From NCBI GenBank assembly GCA_963715025.1, contig CAVQQQ010000009.1, positions 1,240,001 to 1,304,000 of the forward strand: 64,000 nucleotides of DNA, given 5' to 3'. Each line of letters starts with the position of its first letter. The stretch's first letter is position 1. Shown in pieces: positions 10,909 to 19,035 of this stretch. The notes under the pieces are model-generated. The model was not told the DNA's origin. It was given only the letters and a program-made list of their open reading frames with translations, and did no database searches. A program made the position numbers and the translations under genes. The DNA is from DASSJT01 sp963715025 (GTDB lineage: Bacteria > Actinomycetota > Actinomycetes > Actinomycetales > Dermatophilaceae).

Positions 10909-11931
10909 CTACCCGGGCAGGGGGCTGAGTGGTGCCGTGGTCGATCCACGCACCACCAGGGTCGGGGTGACAACGACTTCGCGCGCGTCCGCCTCTCCGC
11001 GGTCCAGCCTGGCCGCGATGCGCTCGATCGCGGCGTGACCAAGGCGCGCGACGTCCTGGTGCACGGTCGTGAGTGCCACGTGGGCGTAGCCCGCCTGCTC
11101 GATGTCGTCGAACCCCACGACCGACACGTCCTGGGGGACACGGAGGCCGCCCTGTCGGGCCACGTCGACGAAGCCGAGCGCGCACCGGTCGTTGAACGCG
11201 AGGACCGCGGTGGGGCGCGGCGAGGGCAGTTGCAGGAAGTCGGCTGCGGCCACGGCGCCCTGGACCTCAGTGAGTCCGCCCGGCAGCTGCACCGCTGACT
11301 CGGCCAGGCCCAGACGGCGCAGGGCAGCCCGGAAGCCCCTCCGCCGCTCAGCGGCTCCCGGGTGGCGGCCGCCGTCGACGTGCGCCATGCGGCGGTGTCC
11401 CAGCCCAACGAGGTGGTCGACGGCCCGGCGCACCCCGTCCGCGTCGTCGCTGCGCACGACGTCGACCCCGGCTCCACGCACGGGCCGGAGCAGGCTGACG
11501 ACAGGGACCGTGGTTGCCAGCCGGACCAGCTCGCGGTTCGGCAGCTGGCTCCCGAGCAGCAGCATGGCCTCGCAGCGCTCGCCGAGGAGCGCACGGACGG
11601 CGGCGTCCTCCGTCCGCCGGCGGGTCACCCCGCTGAGCAGGACTTCGTAGCCGGCTGGCTCTGCGGCGGCGTAGATCCCGTCGATGACGTCGCCGTGGAA
11701 GTCATGGCCGACGCCGAACACGACTCCCAGGGAGCGCGTCCGCGTCCGCGTCCGCCCCAGGCGGCTCGCCCGGATGTCCGGCTGGTAGTCCAGCTCGTGG
11801 GCCGCCGCGAGAACCCGCGCCCGCGTGGCCTCCGCCGCCCCGGGAGCACCTCTGAAGACGATGGACACAAGCGCTCGCGAGACTCCCGCCCGCGCGGCTA
11901 CGTCCTCCATGGTCACCGGTCTTCCGGTCAT
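10909..11931 (-). CDS. LacI-family transcriptional regulator
   Basis: 340 residues. The N-terminal helix-turn-helix is MEDVAARAGVSRALVSIVFR followed by the hinge helix (DYQPDIRASRLG), then a periplasmic-binding-like effector domain with SLGVVFGVGHDFHGDVIDGI, FNDRCALGFVDVARQ and VVGFDDIEQAGYAHVALTTV. The start is ATG 11931 (MTGRPVTMEDVAARAG); earlier in-frame codons run into the divergent promoter. It is divergent from the 12056 dehydrogenase gene, and two copies of an ACTAGAGCGCTC-type palindrome lie between the two genes. It is presumably a sugar-responsive repressor of that pair and of itself. Confidence 0.88.
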   Translation of the reverse strand: MTGRPVTMEDVAARAGVSRALVSIVFRGAPGAAEATRARVLAAAHELDYQPDIRASRLGRTRTRTRSLGVVFGVGHDFHGDVIDGIYAAAEPAGYEVLLSGVTRRRTEDAAVRALLGERCEAMLLLGSQLPNRELVRLATTVPVVSLLRPVRGAGVDVVRSDDADGVRRAVDHLVGLGHRRMAHVDGGRHPGAAERRRGFRAALRRLGLAESAVQLPGGLTEVQGAVAAADFLQLPSPRPTAVLAFNDRCALGFVDVARQGGLRVPQDVSVVGFDDIEQAGYAHVALTTVHQDVARLGHAAIERIAARLDRGEADAREVVVTPTLVVRGSTTAPLSPLPG

Positions 11932-11945
11932 GACAGGGAGGATAC

Positions 11946-12037
11946 CTAGAGCGCTCCAGACGTGCCTTGCCCCACCCCTTGACGCCGCCTGCCGCCTGTC
12001 CCACAATGGCTGGAACGGGCTACTAGAGCGCTCTAGT
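11946..12037. promoter_or_regulatory. Pair of LacI-type operators in the divergent promoter
   Basis: A perfect 16-bp palindrome ACTAGAGCGCTCTAGT lies at 12022-12037, 18 bases before the 12056 ATG. A second, slightly imperfect copy CTAGAGCGCTCCAG is at 11946-11959, 15 bases upstream of the divergent lacI-type start at 11931. The central CG and symmetric arms are typical of LacI-family operators. The ~77-bp spacing would allow looping between two repressor dimers. Assignment to the adjacent regulator is inference. Confidence 0.78.
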
Positions 12038-12055
12038 CACGAGGAAGGAGCCCTC

Positions 12056-13075
12056 ATGGACCAGGACCTGACCATCGGCCTCATCGGGGCCGGACGCATC
12101 GGTACCTCGCACGCCGGGCTGCTGGCCGAACGGGTGCCGGGGGCGCGCCTCGTAGCGGTCGCCGACCCCAGGCCAGAGGCATCCGAGGCCCTCGCGCGGC
12201 GCCACGGCGCGCAAGCCCTCACTGACCCGCTCGCGCTCATCGCCGACCCCGGTGTGGCGGCCGTCGTCATCACAGCCTCCTCGGACGCCCACCCCGACCT
12301 GGTCGTCGCGGCCTCCGAGGCCGGCAAGGCCATCTTCTGCGAGAAGCCGATGGCGCTGACGCTCCAGGACGCCGATCGTGCGATTCGTGCAGCCCAGGCG
12401 GCAGGCGTCGTCCTCCAGGTCGGATTCAACCGCCGCTTCGACTCTGGCTTCCGCGCCGCTCACGACGCCGTCTCCTCCGGAGCCATCGGCACCGTGCAGC
12501 TCATGCGGTCCCTCACCCGCGACCCGGGACTCGCCAACCCCGCCGGCGTCCCGCCCTGGACCATCTTCCTGCAGACCCTGATCCACGACTTCGACACCCT
12601 GCTGTGGCTCAACCCCGGTGCCGAGCCCGTCGAGGTCTATGCCACGGCCGACGCACTGGTCGCCCCCGCCTACAAGGACAGCGGGCTCCTCGACACAGCC
12701 GTGGTCGTCATCACCTTCGACAACGGCGCGCGCGCGGTCGCGGAGGCGAGCTTCTCGGCGGCATACGGCTATGACGTCCGCGGCGAGGTGTTCGGGTCCC
12801 GGGGCATGGTGACCGCCGGCGATGGCGCGCGCAGCAGCATGCGGCTCTTCACCGATGGTGGGCTCGCGCAGGACACCGCCCGCAGCGACGTGGAGCTGCT
12901 CATCGAGGCGTATGCCGGCGAGCTCGCCGAGTTTGTCTCCGCCGCCCGCGAGGGGCGGCCCTCGTTGGTGACCGGCGGTGACGCGCGCCGGGCCCTGGCG
13001 GTGGCCCTCGCCTGCATCGAGTCGGTGCAGACCAACCGGCCGGCCCGCGTCGCGCTCGACGGAGCCCCGGCATGA
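12056..13075 (+). CDS. Gfo/Idh/MocA oxidoreductase, inositol 2-dehydrogenase-like
   Basis: 339 residues. Rossmann motif GLIGAGRIGTSHAGLLAERV; catalytic Lys97 in FCEKPMALTLQDADRAI; C-terminal domain GFNRRFDSGFRAAHDAV and a TLIHDFDTLLWLNPG segment that holds the D and H expected in inositol dehydrogenases. It starts at ATG 12056 behind GAGGAAGGAG, just after a LacI operator. It overlaps the following TIM-barrel gene by four bases, so the two form a pair regulated by the divergent LacI protein. The substrate may be another inositol stereoisomer or a related cyclitol or sugar. Confidence 0.83.
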   Translation: MDQDLTIGLIGAGRIGTSHAGLLAERVPGARLVAVADPRPEASEALARRHGAQALTDPLALIADPGVAAVVITASSDAHPDLVVAASEAGKAIFCEKPMALTLQDADRAIRAAQAAGVVLQVGFNRRFDSGFRAAHDAVSSGAIGTVQLMRSLTRDPGLANPAGVPPWTIFLQTLIHDFDTLLWLNPGAEPVEVYATADALVAPAYKDSGLLDTAVVVITFDNGARAVAEASFSAAYGYDVRGEVFGSRGMVTAGDGARSSMRLFTDGGLAQDTARSDVELLIEAYAGELAEFVSAAREGRPSLVTGGDARRALAVALACIESVQTNRPARVALDGAPA

Positions 13076-13881
13076 GCGTCGACGTGGGACCAGACGGCAG
13101 CTCGCCGTTCACGCTCGCCGTGTGCGCCGAGATGGTGTTCACCGACCTGCCCATCGAGGAGCGGGTCCGGCGCATCGACGCGCTCGGGTTCGAGGTCGAG
13201 ATCTGGGACTGGACCGAGAAGGACGTCGACGCGCTGGTCGCGACGGGGGCGACGTTCTCGTCGATGACCGGCTACGTCACCGGCGACCTCGTCGAACCTG
13301 CAGGCGCCGACGAGCTGCTCGCCACGGCCGAGCAGGCGATCCCGGTCGCGGCCCGGTTCGGCATCCCGCGGCTCAACCTCCACGGCACGGGGCTCGACCG
13401 CCGAGGTCTGCCGGTGAAGCCGCTGCCGCAGCCCACCGGCGCGGACTGGCTCGCAGCCCAGCGCACGCTGGCGAGGATCGCCGCCCTCGGCGAGCGGGAG
13501 GGCGTGACGTTCACGCTCGAGAACCTCAACACCGCCGTCGACCACCCGGGGACACCGTTCGCCCGGGCCGCGGACACGCTGGTCCTCGTGGAGGCGGTCG
13601 ACAGTCCACACCTGCGCATGATGCTCGACCTGTACCACGCGCAGATCGGCGAGGGTAACCTCATCGAGCTCCTCCGGCGGTGTGGGCCGGCGATCGGCGA
13701 GGTGCAGGTGGCCGACGTGCCGGGCCGGTGTGAGCCGGGTACGGGTGAGATCAACTACTCAGCGGTCGCCCGTGCCCTCGCCGACACAGGATATCGGGGC
13801 ACCGTGGGCCTCGAGGCTTTTGCCTCAGGGGACAGCGAGCTGGCTCTGGCGCGCTTCCGCCAGGCGTTCACCCGGGGTTGA
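13072..13881 (+). CDS. Hydroxypyruvate isomerase-like TIM-barrel protein (Hyi family)
   Basis: 269 residues of the AP-endonuclease-2 superfamily. Features are FTLAVCAEMVFTDLPIEERV, GFEVEIWDWTEKD, the metal-ligand regions FTLENLNTAVDHPGTPFA and MMLDLYHAQIGEGNLIELL, VQVADVPGRCEPGTGEINY and the closing VGLEAFAS. This pattern matches hydroxypyruvate isomerase and the related 2-oxo-tetronate isomerases. ATG 13072 overlaps the preceding dehydrogenase stop. The dehydrogenase-isomerase pairing suggests oxidation followed by keto-aldo isomerisation of a sugar acid or cyclitol. The exact substrate cannot be read from the sequence. Confidence 0.72.
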   Translation: MSVDVGPDGSSPFTLAVCAEMVFTDLPIEERVRRIDALGFEVEIWDWTEKDVDALVATGATFSSMTGYVTGDLVEPAGADELLATAEQAIPVAARFGIPRLNLHGTGLDRRGLPVKPLPQPTGADWLAAQRTLARIAALGEREGVTFTLENLNTAVDHPGTPFARAADTLVLVEAVDSPHLRMMLDLYHAQIGEGNLIELLRRCGPAIGEVQVADVPGRCEPGTGEINYSAVARALADTGYRGTVGLEAFASGDSELALARFRQAFTRG

Positions 13882-13920
13882 CCCTGACGCCCGAGGTCTG
13901 GCCCCGGGGCCATGTCAGGG
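13882..13920. terminator. Convergent terminator-like inverted repeat
   Basis: CCCTGAC (13882-13888) pairs with GTCAGGG (13914-13920), enclosing an inner self-complementary GGCCCCGGGGCC. It lies exactly between the converging ends of the Hyi-like gene and the 13915 dehydrogenase gene and overlaps the latter's last codons, so it could stop transcription from both sides. Confidence 0.5.
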
Positions 13921-14976
13921 CCCGAGGCTCGGCCGGGGCTCGAGACCGGCAGCGCGATAGGCGGCGTCGATGAGCTCGGCCTGGGGCACGGTGTCCGCGA
14001 CGTCGTACGGCAGCGCGGTCCCTTGACGCAGGTGCGCGGCGAGGGCCTCGAGCTGGAAGGTGTAGCTGGACCGGGTGCCCAGGTGCTCGACCACCTCGGC
14101 CTCGCCATCGCGGCGCAGCAGGAGGCGGTCGTCCTCGTGCGGCCGCGGGAAGTCAGGCACGTGGAGGACGCCCTCGGTTCCGGTCACGGTCAGGTGGAAG
14201 TCCCAGCCGGCCGCGGCCATGTCCGAACCCGCGCTCCCCATGGCCCCGGAGGGAAAGCGGAGCTCCACGGACAGCGACTCGTCCACACCAGGGCGGCCCG
14301 GCCGCTCGCGTGCCGCACCGCTCACGGCGTACGGCTCGCCGCCCAGGAACCGCAGCCCCAGCTGGCGCTGGCAATGCAGGGCGTAGCAGCCGAGATCCAT
14401 CGTGGCTCCCCCTGCCAGCGCCAGGTCCCAGCGAGGGTCGGAATCCGGCGGCGCCGCCATCCGGAGCACCGTGTCCACGCGGCGCACCTCTCCAACCGCC
14501 CCGGAGGCGATGAGTTCGCAGACCCTCTGGAACAGCGGGTGGAACGGGTAGTGCAAGGCTTCCACGACGGTGACCCCCGCTGCCACTGCCGCCTCGGCGA
14601 CCCGCTCGGCCTCGGCCGCGTTGGCCGCAAACGGCTTCTCGGAGAGGACATGTTTCCCTGCGCGGATGGCACGGAGGTTCCACGGACCATGCAAGGCGTT
14701 CGCGAGCGGGTTGTAGACGACCTCGACCTCAGGATCGGCGACCAGGGCGTCGTAGGTCTGGTGGACCCGCTCCACACCATGCTGCTCGGCAAACGCCTCG
14801 GCCCGCCTGGGGTCCCGCGCGGCAACAGCCACGAGGCGGTGCCCCGTGGCCACTGCCGGCTTGACGATGCTCAGGTCCGCGATCCTCGCGGCGCCCAGGA
14901 TGCCGATCCGGAGCGGTTCGGCACCGCCGGCGCGGAAGGACTCTGCGCGGCCGGCGCTGGCCCCATCAGGGCTCAC
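13915..14976 (-). CDS. Gfo/Idh/MocA oxidoreductase
   Basis: 353 residues. Rossmann motif RIGILGAARIADLSIVKPAV, LVAVAARDPRRAEAFAEQHG, catalytic SEKPFAANAAEAERV and a C-terminal domain with ALHYPFHPLFQRV and GGATMDLGCYALHCQRQL. The latter resembles the glucose-fructose/dihydrodiol-dehydrogenase branch more than IolG. GTG 14976 overlaps the preceding isomerase stop (GTGA), so upstream in-frame codons to 15114 are read-through. It is the last gene of a three-gene minus-strand unit (16030 dehydrogenase, 14973 isomerase, this gene). Likely role: NAD(P)-dependent oxidation or reduction of a sugar; substrate unknown. Confidence 0.8.
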   Translation of the reverse strand: MSPDGASAGRAESFRAGGAEPLRIGILGAARIADLSIVKPAVATGHRLVAVAARDPRRAEAFAEQHGVERVHQTYDALVADPEVEVVYNPLANALHGPWNLRAIRAGKHVLSEKPFAANAAEAERVAEAAVAAGVTVVEALHYPFHPLFQRVCELIASGAVGEVRRVDTVLRMAAPPDSDPRWDLALAGGATMDLGCYALHCQRQLGLRFLGGEPYAVSGAARERPGRPGVDESLSVELRFPSGAMGSAGSDMAAAGWDFHLTVTGTEGVLHVPDFPRPHEDDRLLLRRDGEAEVVEHLGTRSSYTFQLEALAAHLRQGTALPYDVADTVPQAELIDAAYRAAGLEPRPSLGP

Positions 14977-15960
14977 AGGGCCTTCTCGGCGTCCAGCAGG
15001 GTCTGGGCGGCGAACCGCAGGCCCTCCATCTGGTCCAGCTCCTGGTCCTCGTGCTCGATGTTGACCGGCATGTCCGGGTCGACGTCGCGCAGGGCCCGCA
15101 GGAACTCGGTCCAATACGCCGTGTCATGCCCGCGGCCGACCGCCACGAAGTCCCACGAGGAGTTCGTCGGCCAGCCCGAGAGAGTCGTGCCACCGCCGAG
15201 CGGGAGGTACCCTGGCTCGCCCTCCGCCACCCGGCTGAACCGGTCGTCGAGCACGCCGTTGATCTTGGCGGCCTCGTTGATCCGGGTGTCCTTCGCCGCC
15301 GCGTTGTAGACCAGGTCTCCCAGGTCCTTGACCGCGAGGATCGGGTCGATGCCCTGCCAGAACAGGTGGCTCGGGTCCATCTCGGCTCCGACGTGGGTGG
15401 CGTCGATCTCCTCGGCGAGCCGGTGCATCGTCGAGGGGTTGAAGACGATGTTGCCCGGGTGCATCTCGATGGCGACCTTGACGTCAGCAGCGGCCGCACG
15501 GGCCTGGATGTCCTTCCAGAACGGGATCGCGACCTCCCACTGGTAGTCGCGCACGTCCAGGAGCGGGCTCCACCACGGCAGCGGGTTCCACGACGGGGTT
15601 CGTGCCACCGGGGCTGCCCGCCGGGATACCGGACATCGTCACCAGCCGCTTCACGCCGAGCAGTGCTGCGAGCTCGATCGAGTCCATCAGGTCCTGCGCA
15701 TGCGGGAAGCCCGCACGCGGGAACAGCGGGTTGCCGTTGCAGTTGAGGGCGGTCAGGGTGAGGCCGCGCGAGCTGAACTCGCCGAGGTACTCCTCGCGAG
15801 CGCCCTCGCTCGCGCGCAGCTCCTCGACGGGCAGGTGGATCGGCGGCAGGAAGCCACCGGAGTTGATCTCGACGCTGTTCAGGCCGAGGCCGGCGATGAT
15901 GTCGAGTGCCTCGGTGAGCGACTTGTCGCCGAGGCACGCGTTGTAGACGCCGAGGTACAT
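14973..15960 (-). pseudogene. Sugar phosphate isomerase/epimerase, broken by a +1 frameshift
   Basis: A TIM-barrel protein of ~328 residues when joined. It starts at ATG 15960 (MYLGVYNACLGDKSLTEALD) and reads to RLVTMSGIPAGSPGGTNP. The next frame supplies SWNPLPWWSPLLDVRDYQW, the metal region VAIEMHPGNIVFNPSTMHRL, HVGAEMDPSHLFWQGID and VNIEHEDQELDQMEG. One extra base in the four-base run at 15595-15598 explains the break; removing it restores TNPSWN. Proteins of this type usually accompany Gfo/Idh/MocA dehydrogenases in sugar catabolic operons, as here. Well-conserved halves argue for a sequence error. Confidence 0.8.
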
Positions 15961-16029
15961 GGGTGACTCCTTTGTCGTGGTTCTCGTTCGTGGCGAACGG
16001 TGCTAGGGGGAGGCGGGGCGGTGTGCCGC

Positions 16030-17226
16030 TCAGCTCGCGGCGTGGTGCGGCGGGAGGTCGACCGTCGCCCCGCCGGCTGCTGCCGAGCGGATGACGGCGT
16101 CGATGATGGTGAGGTCGCGGACGCCGTCAGCGAAGCCGGCCACCGGTGGCAGTCCGCCCTCGATGCCGGCGACCTGCTCGAGGAAGGCTCGGGCCTGGAA
16201 CCCGAAGAGGTCGCCGACGCCGTAGGACACGCCCGGGAAGTCCATCGGCACGCCGCCCTTGAGGTAGGGGTGGGCCGGGCCGACGAGCACCTGGTTGTAG
16301 CCGTCGAAGCCGTCGCCACGCAGGTTGCGGATGACGGAGAACTCGGCCGGCCGGTCCATGTCCCACTTGGCGGCGCCGGTCTCGGCCATGAGGTCGAAGG
16401 CGAGCGAGTTCGCGTGTCCGGGAGCGACCCGTGAGATCGAGAAGGTGCCGACGGCGCCGGAGGCGAAGTGGGCCGTGAAGGTCGCCACGTCGTCGTTCTC
16501 GACCGGCTCCTTGACCTCGGACAGCTCGGCCTTGGCGTGACCGTAGGTGGTGCCAAGCGGGACGAAGCGCTCGGTGACCTTCGTCGTGAACGCCGCGCCA
16601 CCGACCGCGGTCATCGGGCCGCAGACGAACTCGGCAAGGTCGATGAGGTGGCTGCCGATGTCGGAGAGCGCACCGGTCCCGGGGCCGCCCCTGTAGCGCC
16701 ACGCCATCGGCGTCTCGGCGCTGCGGGCGTAGTCGCACCAGTAACGGCCGTTGAAGTGCGAGACCTCGCCGAGCTCGGTCGCGACGAGGTCGCGGATGGC
16801 GGCGACGGCCGGCTGCCGGCGGTAGACGAAGCCGGTGCCTGTGACGAGATCGGGATGTGCCTCGGCGGCGGCGACCATCGCCCGGGCGTCGTCGAGGCTG
16901 TCGGCAAGGGGCTTCTCGCACAGCACGTGCTTCCCCGCGTCGAGAAGGGCCTCCGCGATTTCGCGGTGCAGCGAGTTCGCCACGACGATGCTCACGACCT
17001 GGACGTCATCGGCCTCCAGCAGGGACCCCCAGTCAGTGCTGGCGCGCTCGTAGCCGTACCGCCTCGCGGCGTCCTTGGCCACGCTCTCGTTGGCGTCGAC
17101 CACGGCGGCGTACGTGATCGGGGGGAGCGGCGGATCGAAGAGAGTGGGTGCTGCGCGGTAGCCCGCGCAGTGGGCGCGACCGGCCATGCCGGCCCCGACG
17201 ACGGCGACTCCGAGGGAATTGCTCAT
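16030..17226 (-). CDS. Gfo/Idh/MocA oxidoreductase
   Basis: 398 residues, the longest of the five paralogues. Rossmann motif VAVVGAGMAGRAHCAGYR; LCEKPLADSLDDARAMV; then VTGTGFVYRRQPAVAAIRDL, WRYRGGPGTGALSDIGSHLI and a C-terminal domain with PMDFPGVSYGVGDLFGFQAR. ATG 17226 (MSNSLGVAVVGAG) is preceded by GAGGCTGTC. The long open frame continuing upstream to 17898 lies antisense to a lacI-type gene and is not coding. It is first in a minus-strand unit with an isomerase and a second dehydrogenase. A perfect palindromic operator sits 25 bases upstream, so control by the divergent LacI protein is likely. Confidence 0.83.
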   Translation of the reverse strand: MSNSLGVAVVGAGMAGRAHCAGYRAAPTLFDPPLPPITYAAVVDANESVAKDAARRYGYERASTDWGSLLEADDVQVVSIVVANSLHREIAEALLDAGKHVLCEKPLADSLDDARAMVAAAEAHPDLVTGTGFVYRRQPAVAAIRDLVATELGEVSHFNGRYWCDYARSAETPMAWRYRGGPGTGALSDIGSHLIDLAEFVCGPMTAVGGAAFTTKVTERFVPLGTTYGHAKAELSEVKEPVENDDVATFTAHFASGAVGTFSISRVAPGHANSLAFDLMAETGAAKWDMDRPAEFSVIRNLRGDGFDGYNQVLVGPAHPYLKGGVPMDFPGVSYGVGDLFGFQARAFLEQVAGIEGGLPPVAGFADGVRDLTIIDAVIRSAAAGGATVDLPPHHAAS

Positions 17227-17250
17227 GACAGCCTCTTCAACTGCCGAGTT

Positions 17251-17266
17251 CTTAAAGCGCTTTAAG
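17251..17266. promoter_or_regulatory. Perfect 16-bp LacI-type operator
   Basis: CTTAAAGCGCTTTAAG is a perfect palindrome in the divergent region between the 16030-17226 dehydrogenase gene and the lacI-type gene at 17332. Its central GCGC and AT-rich arms in a GC-rich background match LacI/PurR/CcpA-like sites. It is placed to block the minus-strand promoter. Confidence 0.8.
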
Positions 17267-17300
17267 GTAGTGTGCTGAGAAGCGTCGATGCTGTCAACGG

Positions 17301-17314
17301 TTTGTCCTGACAAA
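17301..17314. promoter_or_regulatory. Second inverted repeat just upstream of the lacI-type gene
   Basis: TTTGTC-CT-GACAAA lies 17 bases before ATG 17332. Its sequence differs from the 17251 operator, so it may be a separate regulator's site or a coincidental repeat around a promoter element. Confidence 0.35.
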
Positions 17315-17331
17315 GATCTCCAGGAGTCGCC

Positions 17332-18339
17332 ATGACCTCGCCACCCGCGCGCGCCCGGCTGATGGATGTGGCCGCCCGTGCCGGCGTCTCCACCGCCACG
17401 GCCTCGCTCGTCCTGCGCGCCCGCCCGGGCCCGAGCGCGGAGACCCGGGAGGCGGTCCTCCGGGCATCTCAGTCCCTCGGCTACCGCCCGGACCGGACGG
17501 CGAGCCTTTTGGCCCGGCGCCGCACCCACCTGCTGGGGCTGACCGTCGACGTCAGCAACCCCTTCCACGGCGAGCTCCTCGAGGACCTCCAGTTCGCGGC
17601 CGAGAAGGCTGGCTACGACGTCGTCGTCAGCCCCCTGACTCGGCACCGTGGCGAAGGCCGGGCCGTCGAGGCCCTGCTGGACTCTCGGTGTGAGGCAGTC
17701 CTGCTGCTCGGGCCGTCGTTGCCGGCGAGCGCCTTGGAAGCCATTGCCGCGGTGGTGCCCGTGGTGGCGGTCGGACGGCGGGTGAGCGCGCGGGGAGTGG
17801 ACGTGGTGCGCGCTGCCGATGACCGCGGGATGGCGCTCGCGGTGCAGCACCTCGTCGGCCTCGGGCACCGCGAGATCGCGTTCGCCGATGGGCCCCACGG
17901 GTCGATCGCGACGCTGCGCAGGCAGGGCTACCGGCGGGCTATGCGCGACCTGGGGTGTTCATCCGGCATTCGCGTCGTGGCAGGTGGCGACACCGAGGAG
18001 GGAGGCGCAGCCGCTGCAGCCGCGCTCGTGCCGACCCCACCGACCGCAGTGATCACCTTCAACGACCGCTCGGCCCTCGGCGTGCTAGACCAGCTGCGCC
18101 GTTCCGGCCTCCAGGTGCCCGCCGACGTGTCCGTCGTGGGATACGACGACAGCCCGGTTGCCCGTCTGGCGACGATCGAGCTCACCTCCGTCAGCCAGGC
18201 GCCAGGCCCGATGGCCGACGCCTCTGTCGACGTGGTCGTTGACCGCTTGGAGAGCGGGCGCCCGACGGCTGTCGAGGTGGTCATCGACCCGCACCTCGTT
18301 CGGCGGGGCACCACCGCGCCCCCGCGGTCGGCTCACTGA
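17332..18339 (+). CDS. LacI-family transcriptional regulator
   Basis: 335 residues. The helix-turn-helix is LMDVAARAGVSTATASLVLR with hinge YRPDRTASLLARRR; the effector domain has LGLTVDVSNPFHGELLEDLQ, VGLGHREIAFADGP, AVITFNDRSALGVLDQLRRS and VVGYDDSPVARLATIELTSV. It starts at ATG 17332 behind AGGAG. It is divergent from the 16030 dehydrogenase unit, with a perfect 16-bp palindrome between them. It is a paralogue of the 10909 regulator: both have a short GVSxAxxSxVxR recognition region and a C-terminal VRRGTTAP/VVRGSTTAP ending. Confidence 0.88.
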   Translation: MTSPPARARLMDVAARAGVSTATASLVLRARPGPSAETREAVLRASQSLGYRPDRTASLLARRRTHLLGLTVDVSNPFHGELLEDLQFAAEKAGYDVVVSPLTRHRGEGRAVEALLDSRCEAVLLLGPSLPASALEAIAAVVPVVAVGRRVSARGVDVVRAADDRGMALAVQHLVGLGHREIAFADGPHGSIATLRRQGYRRAMRDLGCSSGIRVVAGGDTEEGGAAAAAALVPTPPTAVITFNDRSALGVLDQLRRSGLQVPADVSVVGYDDSPVARLATIELTSVSQAPGPMADASVDVVVDRLESGRPTAVEVVIDPHLVRRGTTAPPRSAH

Positions 18340-18483
18340 GGGCCAGGGCGCTGTCCTCCACCTATTGCCCGACCCGCCGAAAGCGCCGCCGCCGTAACCA
18401 TGTCCTCGTCGGCGTGTCGGGCGATGAGTCGGTGAAACAGCAGGCCAGCGCGTCCCTGCGCGTCCCTGCGCGTAACCTGAAGT

Positions 18484-19002
18484 GTGGTCTATCGGATCGT
18501 CGGGGACGCGACGATGTTGGTCCACTTCGGTTTCCTGGTGTTCGTGACGCTGGGAGGCTTCCTCGCGTGGCGGTGGCGTCGCCTGATCTGGGTGCACCTG
18601 GCCGTCTCGGCGTGGGCGTTCGCCATCGTGGTGTTCGGCCCACCCTGCCCACTTACCGGCATCGAGAACTGGGCCCGGACCCATGCCGGGGAGGCACCAC
18701 TGCATGGCACCGGTTTTATCGACAACTACCTCGAGGGGGTCGTCTACCCGGCTCGCTACACGGGCCTGCTCCAGGCGCTGGTCGCGCTCGCCGTGGTCGT
18801 GTCGTGGGTCGGCTACATCGTCCGCCGGCGCGGGGTTCGCGGGCGCAGGGTTGGCGGAGGCGGGATCCGCAGGCGCGGGGTCCCCGGGACTGGAGCAGGA
18901 TCCGCAGACCGGGGCCCGACCCGCGTGGCGCGTGGTTCGGAACCGGGCGGAACCGGGCCTCGACACGACCTCGCTGGCGAGGCGAGCGAACGGCATACCT
19001 GA
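18484..19002 (+). CDS. DUF2784 family membrane protein
   Basis: 172 residues. The first ~120 match the DUF2784 family: MVYRIVGDATMLVHFGFLVF, then a hydrophobic FLAWRWRRLIWVHLAVSAWA, the conserved CPLTGIENWARTHAGE and a third/fourth membrane segment ending YPARYTGLLQALVALAVVV. Its function is unknown. The last ~55 residues are an Arg/Gly-rich low-complexity tail (RRRGVRGRRVGGGGIRRRGV) encoded by short GC-rich direct repeats, not typical for the family, so the true stop or repeat number may vary. Start GTG at 18484 or 18482. Confidence 0.75.
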   Translation: MVYRIVGDATMLVHFGFLVFVTLGGFLAWRWRRLIWVHLAVSAWAFAIVVFGPPCPLTGIENWARTHAGEAPLHGTGFIDNYLEGVVYPARYTGLLQALVALAVVVSWVGYIVRRRGVRGRRVGGGGIRRRGVPGTGAGSADRGPTRVARGSEPGGTGPRHDLAGEASERHT

Positions 19003-19035
19003 TATCAGGTGTTCTGCAGGGCTTAGCCTGCACAG

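Noticed and set aside
16030..17898. A 622-codon minus-strand open frame extending the dehydrogenase gene
   Set aside because: The part above 17226 is antisense to a clear LacI gene, and the Rossmann motif begins right after ATG 17226. High GC creates long non-coding frames.
18425..18480. Short GCGTCCCTGC direct repeats before the DUF2784 gene
   Set aside because: Two to three 10-bp copies in GC-rich DNA are expected by chance and have no clear role.
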